The notes under the pieces are model-generated. The model made no database searches, was not told the DNA's origin, and saw only the letters and a program-made list of their open reading frames with translations. Shown in pieces: positions 47,761 to 55,335 of a DNA stretch of 64,000 bases. Source of the stretch: Streptomyces wedmorensis (lineage in GTDB: Bacteria; Actinomycetota; Actinomycetes; Streptomycetales; Streptomycetaceae); assembly GCF_000716445.1 (NCBI RefSeq), contig NZ_JNWK01000004.1:62001-126000 (forward strand), given 5' to 3'. Within the stretch, counting starts at the first letter, position 1, and every line of letters starts with the position of its first letter. The translations under genes were made by a program, and so were the position numbers.

Positions 47761-47833
47761 GGGGCCTTAGCTCAGTTGGTAGAGCGCTGTCTTTGCATGG
47801 CAGATGTCAGGGGTTCGACTCCCCTAGGCTCCA
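47761..47833 (+). tRNA. tRNA-Ala (TGC anticodon)
   Basis: A 73-nt cloverleaf. The acceptor GGGGCCT pairs with AGGCTCC (one G·T), the anticodon stem is CTGTC/GGCAG, and the loop TTTGCAT has TGC at 47794-47796. The T arm is GGGGTTCGACTCCCC and the discriminator is A. CCA is not encoded. A weak upstream promoter, TTGCCG-N19-TACGCT, ends at 47749. Confidence 0.97.
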
Positions 47834-47841
47834 CTCGGAAA

Positions 47842-47884
47842 ACCCCCCTTGACCTGCGATAACGCGGTCGGGGGGTCTTTTTTT
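47842..47884 (+). terminator. tRNA-Ala terminator
   Basis: A long hairpin (ACCCCCC with GGGGGGT, then GACC/GGTC and GCG/CGC around ATAA), followed by a run of seven T residues at 47878-47884. It is a textbook intrinsic terminator, unusual for its T tract in this GC-rich genome. Confidence 0.93.
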
Positions 47885-48097
47885 GCCCTCTTCGCCCGGG
47901 CGGTCCGGCGGTGGGTGGCCGCGATGTCCCGTGCCGCTGAGGCCCGTGTTGGCCCGTACGGGTGGTGTTCATCGGAAGAGTTGCGCGGCAGTGGCGTCGG
48001 TCCGCGGAAAACGGGCGCGCATCCACATCATGAGGAAGGTACGAAAAGCGCGCAATCCGAAATGAACCATCCGAGAACATCACGAAAGTGAGGGGTC

Positions 48098-48475
48098 ATG
48101 GCCACCGCCAAGGTCAAGCAGTTCTGGACCGCCTTCATCTCCGTCCTCTTCGCCCTGCTCGCCTCCGTCGGCCTGGCGGGCACCGCCGCCGCCGCTCAGC
48201 AGCCCGCGGTGCAGCAGCCCGAGGAGCCGGCCGGCCCCGCCGCCGCTTCCGCGCCCGTCGCCACGGCCGAGCGGACACTCGCCTCCGTACCGGCACAGCG
48301 GACGCACCTCTGGCCGCTCGCCGGCGACCGTTCGCTGCCGCCCACCATCAAGCAGCGCATCGCCGCCGAGGCCCACGGCTCCTCCCCCTCCGCGCGCCAG
48401 CGGTCGTCCTCCACGGCCGTGGCCGAGAGCGACCCGGCCGCCCTGACGGACCTCGCCCTCGCCGCAGCGGCGTGA
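48098..48475 (+). CDS. Small exported protein, possibly DUF6344
   Basis: A 125-residue protein with a signal peptide (KQFWTAFISVLFALLASVGL, likely cleavage after GTAAAA) and a low-complexity Ala/Pro/Ser-rich mature part with the central segment RTHLWPLAGDRSLPPTIKQR. It resembles the DUF6344 family of streptomycetes from memory. The ATG at 48098 has GAGGGG upstream. No catalytic residues are evident; it may be a structural or surface protein. The 264 bp upstream holds only the tRNA-Ala terminator and presumably its promoter. Confidence 0.75.
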   Translation: MATAKVKQFWTAFISVLFALLASVGLAGTAAAAQQPAVQQPEEPAGPAAASAPVATAERTLASVPAQRTHLWPLAGDRSLPPTIKQRIAAEAHGSSPSARQRSSSTAVAESDPAALTDLALAAAA

Positions 48476-48513
48476 GGCGCGGGGAGACGACACGCGTACT
48501 CCCCGCACCCACG

Positions 48514-48600
48514 CCCCGCAGGATCAGTCGTATCCCGTAGGACCCCGCAGGATCAGCCGTATCCCGTAGGACCCCGCAGGATCAGCCGTTTCTCGTAGGA
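48514..48600. repeat. 29-bp tandem repeat
   Basis: Three head-to-tail copies (48514-48542, 48543-48571, 48572-48600) starting CCCCGCAGGATCAG and ending CGTAGGA. The last copy has a few changes, and a decayed GCAGGA-rich tail extends to about 48650. It lies between two convergent genes. There are no spacers, so it is not a CRISPR array. Confidence 0.92.
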
Positions 48601-48660
48601 CTCGCAGGACCCAGCAGGACTTCGCAGGATGCAGGCATCACCCAGCAGGACCCCGGTCGG

Positions 48661-49374
48661 TCAGCGACGCTTGTCGCGTTCGGCGGCTTCGGCCGCAGCC
48701 GCGGCTTCGGCCTCGGTCTCCTTGGCCTCCACCTCGGGGTCGAGGGAACTGCCACTGCCGTCGACGGACGTCAGTACGGTGGTCTCCTCCTCCTCCACCT
48801 CGGTGGGAGCGGGCGGCTCGACCAGCCAGTCGGGGTTGGCCTGCTTGTCCCACCACTTCCAGGCGACGAACGCGCCCACAGCCAGTACGCCGAGGACCGC
48901 GAGGCCCTTGGCGAAGCGTCCGGCCCTGGCCCGACGCTCGTGCTTCTTCACGATCTTCCGGATTTCCTTCGGCGTCACCTGACCGCGCAGCGCGGCCCAG
49001 GCGGCAGTGGAACGCGACCCCGCCTCCTCTAGGACGGGACCGGTCGCGGCGACCGCGCTCTCGACGCGCGGAACGGTGTAGTCGGCCGCCTGACGGGCGG
49101 CCCAGCGGGTCTTGACCGCCGCACGATGTGCGGCCGCGTCGACCCGTGGCGGTACATGCGGTGCGACATACGAGTCGTACTGCGCACGAGCCTGTGTTCG
49201 GCACACCCGAGCGGCCTTCGAGACCTTCGGCGCGAGTGCGGCACGTGCCTCGTGCGCGTAGAGCGTTGCCTGGTCCTTGGCCGTGCCGGCGTACGGCGCC
49301 ACCACTTCCGCGGCGTGCAGGACGCTCTCCTTCGCCGAATCTGTCGCGGCGCGCACGCTCTCCATGCGGGTCAC
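48661..49374 (-). CDS. DUF5324-type membrane protein
   Basis: A 237-residue protein. A long helical, Ala-rich N-terminal part (ATDSAKESVLHAAEVVAPYA, then ARAALAPKVSKAARVCRTQA) resembles apolipophorin-like or YtxH-like coiled proteins. A basic stretch (KIVKKHERRARAGRFAKG), one transmembrane helix (LAVLGVLAVGAFVAWKWW) and an acidic/Ala-rich tail ending ERDKRR follow. I associate it with DUF5324 from memory. The GTG at 49374 has GAGGAGGAGG upstream. It is divergent from the cyclophilin gene, with a repeat between. Function unknown. Confidence 0.75.
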   Translation of the reverse strand: MTRMESVRAATDSAKESVLHAAEVVAPYAGTAKDQATLYAHEARAALAPKVSKAARVCRTQARAQYDSYVAPHVPPRVDAAAHRAAVKTRWAARQAADYTVPRVESAVAATGPVLEEAGSRSTAAWAALRGQVTPKEIRKIVKKHERRARAGRFAKGLAVLGVLAVGAFVAWKWWDKQANPDWLVEPPAPTEVEEEETTVLTSVDGSGSSLDPEVEAKETEAEAAAAAEAAERDKRR

Positions 49375-49449
49375 GGGATTCCTCCTCCTCGGTGGCGACG
49401 ATGTCGGTTTTTCACCTTTCCATCCTTTTCGGAATCATGCCCGTCGGAT

Positions 49450-49537
49450 CGTGGTCCGGCATGCGGGGCTGGCATCCGGGGCATGCGGTGCGGGCATCCG
49501 GGGCATGCCGGGCGGGCGGCCGGGGCATGCGAGGATC
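49450..49537. repeat. 22-bp tandem repeat upstream of ppiA
   Basis: About 3.5 copies of a 22-bp unit with the shared core CCGGGGCATGC; clear copies start at 49472, 49494 and 49516. It lies in the divergent promoter gap between the DUF5324-type gene and the cyclophilin gene, so it may affect transcription. Confidence 0.85.
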
Positions 49538-49591
49538 GGACTCGCCAGACAGACGTGACATGACGCGACACGACGTGGACGGAAGGCGACC

Positions 49592-50119
49592 GTGGCCGAG
49601 CAGCAGTACGCGATCCTGAAGACGAACCTGGGCGACATCGAGGTGCGGCTGATGCCGTTCCACGCCCCGAAGACGGTCCGGAACTTCGTCGAACTCGCGA
49701 CCGGCGGGCGCGAGTGGACACACCCCGCCACCGGCACGGTCTCCTCGGACCCGCTCTACGACGGCACGGCGTTCCACCGGGTGATCAAGGGCTTCATGAT
49801 CCAGGGCGGCGACCCGCTCGGGAACGGCACCGGCGGCCCGGGCTACGAGTTCGCGGACGAGATCCACCCGGAGCTCCAGTTCGACCGCCCCTACCTGCTG
49901 GCGATGGCCAACGCCGGTCCGGGCACCAACGGCTCGCAGTTCTTCGTCACCGTCGCCCCCGCGACCTGGCTGAACCGCAAGCACACGATCTTCGGCGAGG
50001 TCGTGGACAAGGAGAGCCGGAAGGTCGTGGACGCGATCGCGGCCACGGACACCGACGCGCACACCGATCGTCCGGTCAAGGACGTGGTCGTCGAGTCCGT
50101 GGTGATCGAGAAGCGCTGA
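49592..50119 (+). CDS. ppiA: Cytoplasmic peptidyl-prolyl cis-trans isomerase (cyclophilin)
   Basis: A 175-residue cyclophilin. It has AILKTNLGDIEVRLMPFHAP, the catalytic FHRVIKGFMIQGGDP (Arg, Phe, Met, Gln), AMANAGPGTNGSQFFVTVAP and KHTIFGEVVDKES. There is no signal peptide, so it acts on prolyl bonds in the cytoplasm. The GTG at 49592 follows GGAAGGCGACC. It is 19 bp upstream of the rhomboid gene. Confidence 0.96.
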   Translation: MAEQQYAILKTNLGDIEVRLMPFHAPKTVRNFVELATGGREWTHPATGTVSSDPLYDGTAFHRVIKGFMIQGGDPLGNGTGGPGYEFADEIHPELQFDRPYLLAMANAGPGTNGSQFFVTVAPATWLNRKHTIFGEVVDKESRKVVDAIAATDTDAHTDRPVKDVVVESVVIEKR

Positions 50120-50138
50120 GGTGGAAGGGACGGCACCC

Positions 50139-51023
50139 ATGGATCCGCGGCCTTCCGGCACACCGCACTCCGACCTGCCGCGCTGCTACCGCCACCCGGA
50201 GACCGAGACCGGCGTCCGCTGCACGCGCTGCGACAAGCCGATCTGCCCGGAGTGCATGATCTCCGCCTCCGTCGGCTTCCAGTGCCCCGACTGCGTGCGC
50301 AGCGGTTCGGGGACCGGTCACGCCGCCGGCGCCAACCAGCCCAGGACGCTGGCGGGCGGCCGGGTGGCGGAGGACGGCCACTTCGTCACCAAGATCCTGA
50401 TCGGGATCAACCTCGCGGTCTACCTGGCGGTGCTGTCGGTCGGGGACCGGCTCGTCGCCGAGCTCGAACTCATCGGCTACGCCTTCAGCCCGGTGCTGGG
50501 CGAGGTCGTCGGCGTCGCGGACGGCGAGTGGTACCGGCTGCTGACCGCGGCCTTCCTCCACCAGGCGGTCTGGCACATCCTCTTCAACGTGATCGGGCTG
50601 TGGGTGTTCGGCGGGATCGTCGAACCCGAGCTGGGCCGCGTCCGGTTCGCGGCGCTGTGCCTGCTCTCCGGTCTCTCCGGCTGTGTGCTCGCCTATCTGC
50701 TCGCCGCGCCGAACCAGCCTTCGCTCGGTGCCTCCGGCGTCGTCTACGGGCTGATCGGAGCCTGGGTGGTGCTGGCCCGCAGGCGGCGCCACGACATGCG
50801 GCCGGTGGTCCTCTTCGTGGCCTTGTCGCTGCTGATGACCTTCACCCGTCCGGGGATCTCCTGGGAGGCGCACGTCGGCGGTCTCGTCGCGGGCGCCCTC
50901 GTGACGTACGCGATGCTGCACGCGCCCCAGGCACGTCGGCGCCTGGTGCAGTACGCGGCCTGTGGTGTGGTGCTGCTGATCGATCTGGGGATCGTGTTCG
51001 CCCGCTCGGCGGCGCTCACCTGA
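50139..51023 (+). CDS. Rhomboid-family intramembrane serine protease with zinc-ribbon N-terminus
   Basis: A 294-residue protein. Residues 10-55 form a Cys/His-rich module (CYRHPETETGVRCTRCDKPI, then CPECM and CPDC) likely to bind zinc in the cytoplasm. Six to seven transmembrane segments follow. The catalytic serine is in QPSLGASGVVYGLIG and the histidine in ISWEAHVGGLVAG; the conserved HILFNVIGLWVFGGIVE is also present. It cleaves membrane-protein helices. The ATG at 50139 follows GGAAGGGACGG. It is 19 bp after ppiA and convergent with crgA. Confidence 0.93.
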   Translation: MDPRPSGTPHSDLPRCYRHPETETGVRCTRCDKPICPECMISASVGFQCPDCVRSGSGTGHAAGANQPRTLAGGRVAEDGHFVTKILIGINLAVYLAVLSVGDRLVAELELIGYAFSPVLGEVVGVADGEWYRLLTAAFLHQAVWHILFNVIGLWVFGGIVEPELGRVRFAALCLLSGLSGCVLAYLLAAPNQPSLGASGVVYGLIGAWVVLARRRRHDMRPVVLFVALSLLMTFTRPGISWEAHVGGLVAGALVTYAMLHAPQARRRLVQYAACGVVLLIDLGIVFARSAALT

Positions 51024-51068
51024 GCGCACAGGGCTGTGGAAGAGCTCTTCTGTGAGCTTTCCCCAGAG

Positions 51069-51269
51069 TTATCCACAGTGTGTGGCGAATCTTCCCCAGC
51101 TCTAGGGGAAAAGCTACGCCCCCCGCCTCTGACCTGGCACTTCTCCAGGGGGGCGGGGGGCGTGATGCGTCGAGCCGGGGGTGATTCCGGTCATACCGGC
51201 GTCAACCTCGTGCGAGTTATCCACAGATCTTCGTAAGTTATCCAGTGCTGTGCACAACGCTGTGGATAA
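51069..51269. other. DnaA-box cluster between rhomboid gene and crgA
   Basis: Three perfect TTATCCACA boxes: 51069-51077 (+), 51217-51225 (+) and 51261-51269 (reverse, TGTGGATAA), plus TTATCCAGT at 51238-51246. They lie within 201 bp of a convergent intergenic gap that needs no promoter, about 17 kb from oriC. High-affinity DnaA-box clusters outside oriC that restrain initiation are known in S. coelicolor; whether this is an orthologue is not established. Confidence 0.75.
51116..51163. terminator. bidirectional terminator rhomboid/crgA
   Basis: Perfect 12-bp outer arms ACGCCCCCCGCC (51116-51127) and complement (51152-51163), with an inner CCTGG/CCAGG stem. It lies between convergent genes and inside the DnaA-box cluster interval. 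Confidence 0.85.
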
Positions 51270-51317
51270 GTTCAGGGGAGAGCTTGACGAGCTGCCGGTA
51301 CGACGGCTGGATCCCCG

Positions 51318-51569
51318 CTACTTCCACTGCGTGGAGACGCCGAAGCCGGCCGCGATGAAGCCGAAGCCCACCACGATGTTCCAGTTCCGGATCGACTCGA
51401 CCGGCAAGGAGCCGTCGGTGACGTAGAAGACCACGATCCACACCAGCCCGATGGCGAACAGCGCCAACATCACGGGCGCCACCCAGCTGCGGTTCGTCAG
51501 CTTGATGTTGGTGGCCTTGGCGGGCGGGGGCGTGAAGTCGGCCTTCTTGCGGATCCGTGACTTCGGCAC
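51318..51569 (-). CDS. crgA: Cell division protein CrgA
   Basis: An 83-residue protein: [20 protein letters not shown], two transmembrane helices ([18 protein letters not shown] and [14 protein letters not shown]) and the short C-terminus STQWK. CrgA is an actinomycete FtsZ-ring regulator; in Streptomyces it inhibits septation before sporulation (known). The GTG at 51569 has GAGAGTCC upstream. It is convergent with rhomboid and divergent from the DUF881 gene. Confidence 0.96.
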   Translation of the reverse strand: MPKSRIRKKADFTPPPAKATNIKLTNRSWVAPVMLALFAIGLVWIVVFYVTDGSLPVESIRNWNIVVGFGFIAAGFGVSTQWK

Positions 51570-51709
51570 GAGGGACTCTCCTGTCGATGCGCTGCGTGAC
51601 CGCGCAGGGAACTGTGGCTGGCGCCGGGATGTGACGAAGGAGGACGACTGCGTCCCCCGGGCGTCCGTTAGCGTAGTGGTTCCGCGGCACCGAAGGGGAT
51701 CAGGGTACG

Positions 51710-52477
51710 TTGAGCAATTCCGCCGACACTCCCGAAGGGCCGGGCCGCACCACGAGGTGGCGCCCCGTCCGGGTGCTCACCCTTGCCGTCTTCGCCCTCG
51801 CCGGACTGATCTTCGTCACCAGCTTCAACACCGCCAAGGGCACCAACATCCGCACGGACGCCTCGCTGCTCAGGCTCTCCGACCTGATCGAGGAACGCAG
51901 CCACAAGAACGCGGGCCTCGACGAGTCCACCGCCGCCCTCCGCTCCGAGGTCGACGGCCTCGCCGCGCGCGACGACGGATCCACCCGCGCGGAGGACGCG
52001 AAGCTCGCCGCTCTCGAAGCGGAGGCGGGAACCACCGCGGTCTCCGGCTCCGGCCTCACCGTCACCCTCAACGACGCCCCGCCGAACGCCCAGGCCGCCC
52101 CCGGCTACCCCGAGCCGCAGGCCAACGACCTGGTCATCCACCAGCAGGACCTCCAGGCCGTCGTCAACGCGCTGTGGCAGGGCGGCGCCGAGGGCATCCG
52201 CGTGATGGACCAGCGGCTCATCTCCACCAGCGCCGTGCGCTGCGTCGGCAACACCCTGATCCTCCAGGGCCGCGTCTACTCGCCGCCCTACAAGATCACC
52301 GCCGTCGGCGACCGCGGCAAGCTGACCAGGGCCCTCGCGGCCTCCCCGGCGATCCAGAACTACCAGCTGTACGTGAAGGCGTACGGGCTCGGCTGGAAAG
52401 TCGACGAGCACAGGGCGGTGACTCTGCCCGGGTACTCGGGCACAGTGGACCTCCACTACGCGCAGCCGGTGAACTGA
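51710..52477 (+). CDS. DUF881 (YlxW-like) membrane protein
   Basis: A 255-residue protein with one N-terminal transmembrane helix ([20 protein letters not shown]), an extracytoplasmic coiled-coil segment ([20 protein letters not shown]) and a DUF881 core ([69 protein letters not shown]). The start is TTG at 51710, with GAAGGGGATCAGGG upstream. The family occurs near division genes; function unknown. It is 23 bp before the first sortase. Confidence 0.85.
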   Translation: MSNSADTPEGPGRTTRWRPVRVLTLAVFALAGLIFVTSFNTAKGTNIRTDASLLRLSDLIEERSHKNAGLDESTAALRSEVDGLAARDDGSTRAEDAKLAALEAEAGTTAVSGSGLTVTLNDAPPNAQAAPGYPEPQANDLVIHQQDLQAVVNALWQGGAEGIRVMDQRLISTSAVRCVGNTLILQGRVYSPPYKITAVGDRGKLTRALAASPAIQNYQLYVKAYGLGWKVDEHRAVTLPGYSGTVDLHYAQPVN

Positions 52478-52500
52478 CAGCGGGAGAGCGGGAGGGCCGC

Positions 52501-53178
52501 TTGCGTCTCGTCGTGAGGACCTTCAGCGAGCTGTGCCTCACGGTCGGCACCCTCATCGTCCTCTTCGTCGTCTACGTCCTGTACTGGACCGGCGTCCAGG
52601 CCGGCATCGCCGGCGCCGCCCAGATCGACACCCTCCAGCGCGAGTGGGCGGCCACTCCCGTCCCGGCCGCGCCGGGACCCTCCCCCGCGCGCGTGCGGCC
52701 GCCGTACGTCCCCGGCAGGGGCATCGCGGTCATGTACGTCCCCCGGCTCGGCCGGGAATGGAAGTGGCCCGTCCTCGAAGGCACCGGGACCGGCGTCCTG
52801 AAGAAGGGCCTCGGGCACTACGCGGCGACGGGGCGGCTCGGCGAGACCGGGAACTTCGCCGTCGCCGGCCACCGCCGCACGTACGGCGACCCCTTCAAGG
52901 ACTTCCCCCGGCTGCGCCCCGGCGACGCGGTCGTCCTCACCGACGGGACGACCTGGTTCACCTACCGGATCGACCGCGGTCCCCACCGGACCGTGCCCGG
53001 GGACGTCGCGGTCGTCGATCCCGTCCCCGGGAAGTCCCGCTTCGACGGGCCGGGCCGCTACCTCACCCTGACCACCTGCGACCCCGAGTGGGGCAGCAGC
53101 CACCGGCTCGTCGTCTGGGCGCACCTCGACGCCACCCAGCCGGTGACCGACGGCCGTCCACAGGCTTTGGACAGCTGA
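52501..53178 (+). CDS. Class E sortase (first of three)
   Basis: A 225-residue sortase with an N-terminal anchor (SELCLTVGTLIVLFVVYVLY), a Pro-rich linker and the beta-barrel core GIAVMYVPRLGREWKWPVLE. The catalytic triad is His in AVAGHRRTYGDP (about 122), Cys in LTLTTCDPEW (about 193) and Arg in SSHRLVVWAHLD (about 202). Class E enzymes anchor surface proteins, such as long chaplins with LAXTG motifs, to peptidoglycan. The TTG at 52501 is chosen because GGAGGG lies 4 bp upstream; GTG at 52513 is possible. Confidence 0.88.
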   Translation: MRLVVRTFSELCLTVGTLIVLFVVYVLYWTGVQAGIAGAAQIDTLQREWAATPVPAAPGPSPARVRPPYVPGRGIAVMYVPRLGREWKWPVLEGTGTGVLKKGLGHYAATGRLGETGNFAVAGHRRTYGDPFKDFPRLRPGDAVVLTDGTTWFTYRIDRGPHRTVPGDVAVVDPVPGKSRFDGPGRYLTLTTCDPEWGSSHRLVVWAHLDATQPVTDGRPQALDS

Positions 53179-53242
53179 CCCTGGACGGCCCCGCCGACCC
53201 GTACTCTGGTCCCCGTAACGAACGGAAGGGGCGGTCGACGTC

Positions 53243-53404
53243 ATGTACGGCTGGATCTGGCGGCATCTGCCGGGCAACGCGTGGGTACGGGCGCTGCTCT
53301 CGATCGTGCTGGTCCTCGCGGTCGTCTACGTCCTCTTCCAGTACGTGTTCCCCTGGGCGGAGCCGCTGCTTCCGTTCAACGATGTGACGGTGGACGGCCA
53401 GTGA
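53243..53404 (+). CDS. 53-residue membrane protein, unknown
   Basis: A small protein: MYGWIWRHLPGNAWVRALLS, one helix (IVLVLAVVYVLFQYVFPW) and a short outside tail (EPLLPFNDVTVDGQ). The ATG at 53243 has GGAAGGGGCGG upstream. Its stop overlaps the PabA-type gene by 4 bp, so translation is coupled. It is conserved in length with genes next to pabA in streptomycetes, as I recall. Function unknown. Confidence 0.8.
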   Translation: MYGWIWRHLPGNAWVRALLSIVLVLAVVYVLFQYVFPWAEPLLPFNDVTVDGQ

Positions 53405-54039
53405 GCGCGCGAATTCTCGTCGTCGACAACTACGACAGCTTCGTCTTCAACCTCGTTCAGTACCTCTACCAGCTCGGCGCCGAGTGCGAAGTCCTCCGCA
53501 ACGACGAGGTCGAGCTGAGCCACGCCCAGGACGGTTTCGACGGCGTCCTGCTCTCGCCCGGCCCGGGCGCCCCGGAGCAGGCGGGGGTCTGCATCGACAT
53601 GGTCCGGCACTGCGCCGCCACCGGTGTGCCCGTCTTCGGCGTCTGCCTCGGCATGCAGTCGATGGCCGTGGCGTACGGCGGTGTCGTCGACCGCGCGCCC
53701 GAGCTGCTGCACGGCAAGACCTCGCTCGTCACGCACGAGGGCCAGGGCGTCTTCGCCGGTCTGCCGTCGCCGTTCACCGCGACCCGGTACCACTCGCTGG
53801 CCGCCGAGCCCGCGGCGCTGCCGGCCGAGCTCGAGGTCACGGCGCGGACCGAGGACGGCATCATCATGGGCCTCCGCCACCGCGATCTGCCCGTCGAGGG
53901 CGTTCAGTTCCACCCCGAGTCGGTCCTCACCGAGCACGGCCACCTGATGCTCGCCAACTGGCTGGAGCAGTGCGGCGACAAGGGGGCGGTCGGCCGGTCG
54001 GCGGGGCTCGCGCCGGTGGTGGGCAAGGCCGTCGCGTGA
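53401..54039 (+). CDS. pabA: PabA/TrpG-type glutamine amidotransferase
   Basis: A 212-residue class I amidotransferase. It has RILVVDNYDSFVFNLVQYLY, SPGPGAPEQAGVCI, the catalytic Cys in VFGVCLGMQSMAVAYGG and the His-Glu pair in GVQFHPESVLTEHGH. It supplies ammonia to aminodeoxychorismate synthase (PabB) for folate or to anthranilate synthase; no partner gene is in the window, so the exact pathway is inferred. The GTG overlaps the preceding small gene, and its stop overlaps the next sortase gene. Confidence 0.9.
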   Translation: MSARILVVDNYDSFVFNLVQYLYQLGAECEVLRNDEVELSHAQDGFDGVLLSPGPGAPEQAGVCIDMVRHCAATGVPVFGVCLGMQSMAVAYGGVVDRAPELLHGKTSLVTHEGQGVFAGLPSPFTATRYHSLAAEPAALPAELEVTARTEDGIIMGLRHRDLPVEGVQFHPESVLTEHGHLMLANWLEQCGDKGAVGRSAGLAPVVGKAVA

Positions 54040-55298
54040 CGACGGGCTCGCCGTGGTTCCGTGCGGCGAACACGCCGGAACCCGAGTCGATACCCGCGGA
54101 CCCGTACGGCTACGGGCAGTCGACGCCCTATGAGCCGGAGCCGGCGCCGTACGCCCCGGAACAGGGGCCCTACGCGCCCGAGCCTTCCTCGTACACGCCG
54201 GAACCGGCGCCCTACGAGCCTGCGCCGGAGCCCTCCCCGTACCAGCCCGAGCAGGCCCCCTACGCGCCCGCGTCCTACGCGCCCGAGCCCGCGCCCGTGT
54301 ACGAGCCCGCCTACGAGGCCCCGGCGGGGTCGGAGGCGGGCCATGACGCCCCGCGCGAGGCCGTGGGCGAGCCGTACGCCGCCGAGGAGCCCGCGGAGCC
54401 CCCGCGGGCCCGGCACGACGAGACGATGCCCCTACGGGCCGTGGAGCCCCTTCCCGGGCCCGGGCGGGCCGAGCGGCGCCGTGCCGCCAAAGGCGGCCGG
54501 GGCAGGACCAGGGGCGCCGCCGCACCCGCGGCCCGCACGGAGGCCTCCGGCGAGGCCCGGCCCCTCTCCCGCGTCGAGGCCCGCCGCGCCGCCAAAGCCG
54601 CCAAGGAGAGCGTCGGCGTCGTCGCCAGCCGGGCCGTCGGAGAACTCTTCATCACCTTCGGCGTCGTCATGCTCCTCTTCGTCACCTACCAGCTGTGGTG
54701 GACGAACGTCCTCGCCGGTCAGGAGACCGACCGGGCCAAGGAACGGATCGAGGACACCTGGGCCAAGGGCGACGACCCCGAGAAGGGCGACGACGGCAAG
54801 CCGGGGGCCTTCGAGCCCGGCGAGGGCTTCGCCATCATGTACATCCCCAAGCTGGACGTCGTCGTCCCGATCGCCGAGGGCATCAGCAAGGCCAAGGTCC
54901 TCGACAAGGGAATGGTCGGCCACTACGGCGAGGGCAAGCTCAAGACGGCCATGCCCGCCGACAAGCAGGGCAACTTCGCCGTCGCCGGCCACCGCAACAC
55001 CCACGGCGAACCGTTCCGCTACATCAACCAGTTGAAGCCCGGCGACCCGATCGTCGTCGAGACGCGGAACGCGTACTACACGTACGAGATGGCCAGCATC
55101 CTGCCGCAGACCTCGCCCTCGAACGTCTCGGTCATCGAACCCGTCCCGAAGGGCTCGGGCTTCACCAAGCCCGGCCGGTTCATCACGCTGACCACCTGCA
55201 CGCCCGAGTTCACCAGCACGTACCGCATGATCGTGTGGGGCAAGCTGGTCGAGGAACGCCCGCGCAGTGAGGGAAAGCCGCAAGCGCTCGTAGGCTGA
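54036..55298 (+). CDS. Class E sortase with long cytoplasmic N-terminus
   Basis: A 420-residue sortase. Residues 1 to about 195 are cytoplasmic, with repeated proline/tyrosine motifs (YAPEP, YEPEP) and a basic RAERRRAAK region. A transmembrane helix (ELFITFGVVMLLFVTYQLWW, about 203) precedes a core with AVAGHRNTHGEP (His about 317), ITLTTCTPEFTS (Cys about 386) and TYRMIVWGKL (Arg). It resembles S. coelicolor SrtE1/SrtE2, which anchor chaplins; I cannot say which. The GTG overlaps the pabA stop by 4 bp. The long N-terminus is unusual among sortases. Confidence 0.9.
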   Translation: MTTGSPWFRAANTPEPESIPADPYGYGQSTPYEPEPAPYAPEQGPYAPEPSSYTPEPAPYEPAPEPSPYQPEQAPYAPASYAPEPAPVYEPAYEAPAGSEAGHDAPREAVGEPYAAEEPAEPPRARHDETMPLRAVEPLPGPGRAERRRAAKGGRGRTRGAAAPAARTEASGEARPLSRVEARRAAKAAKESVGVVASRAVGELFITFGVVMLLFVTYQLWWTNVLAGQETDRAKERIEDTWAKGDDPEKGDDGKPGAFEPGEGFAIMYIPKLDVVVPIAEGISKAKVLDKGMVGHYGEGKLKTAMPADKQGNFAVAGHRNTHGEPFRYINQLKPGDPIVVETRNAYYTYEMASILPQTSPSNVSVIEPVPKGSGFTKPGRFITLTTCTPEFTSTYRMIVWGKLVEERPRSEGKPQALVG

Positions 55299-55335
55299 GA
55301 CCCCACACCTCCGGACGGGACGACGGGACGACCTA

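Noticed and set aside
48514..48600. Direct repeats considered as a CRISPR array
   Set aside because: The copies are directly adjacent with no spacers, and there are no cas genes in the window.
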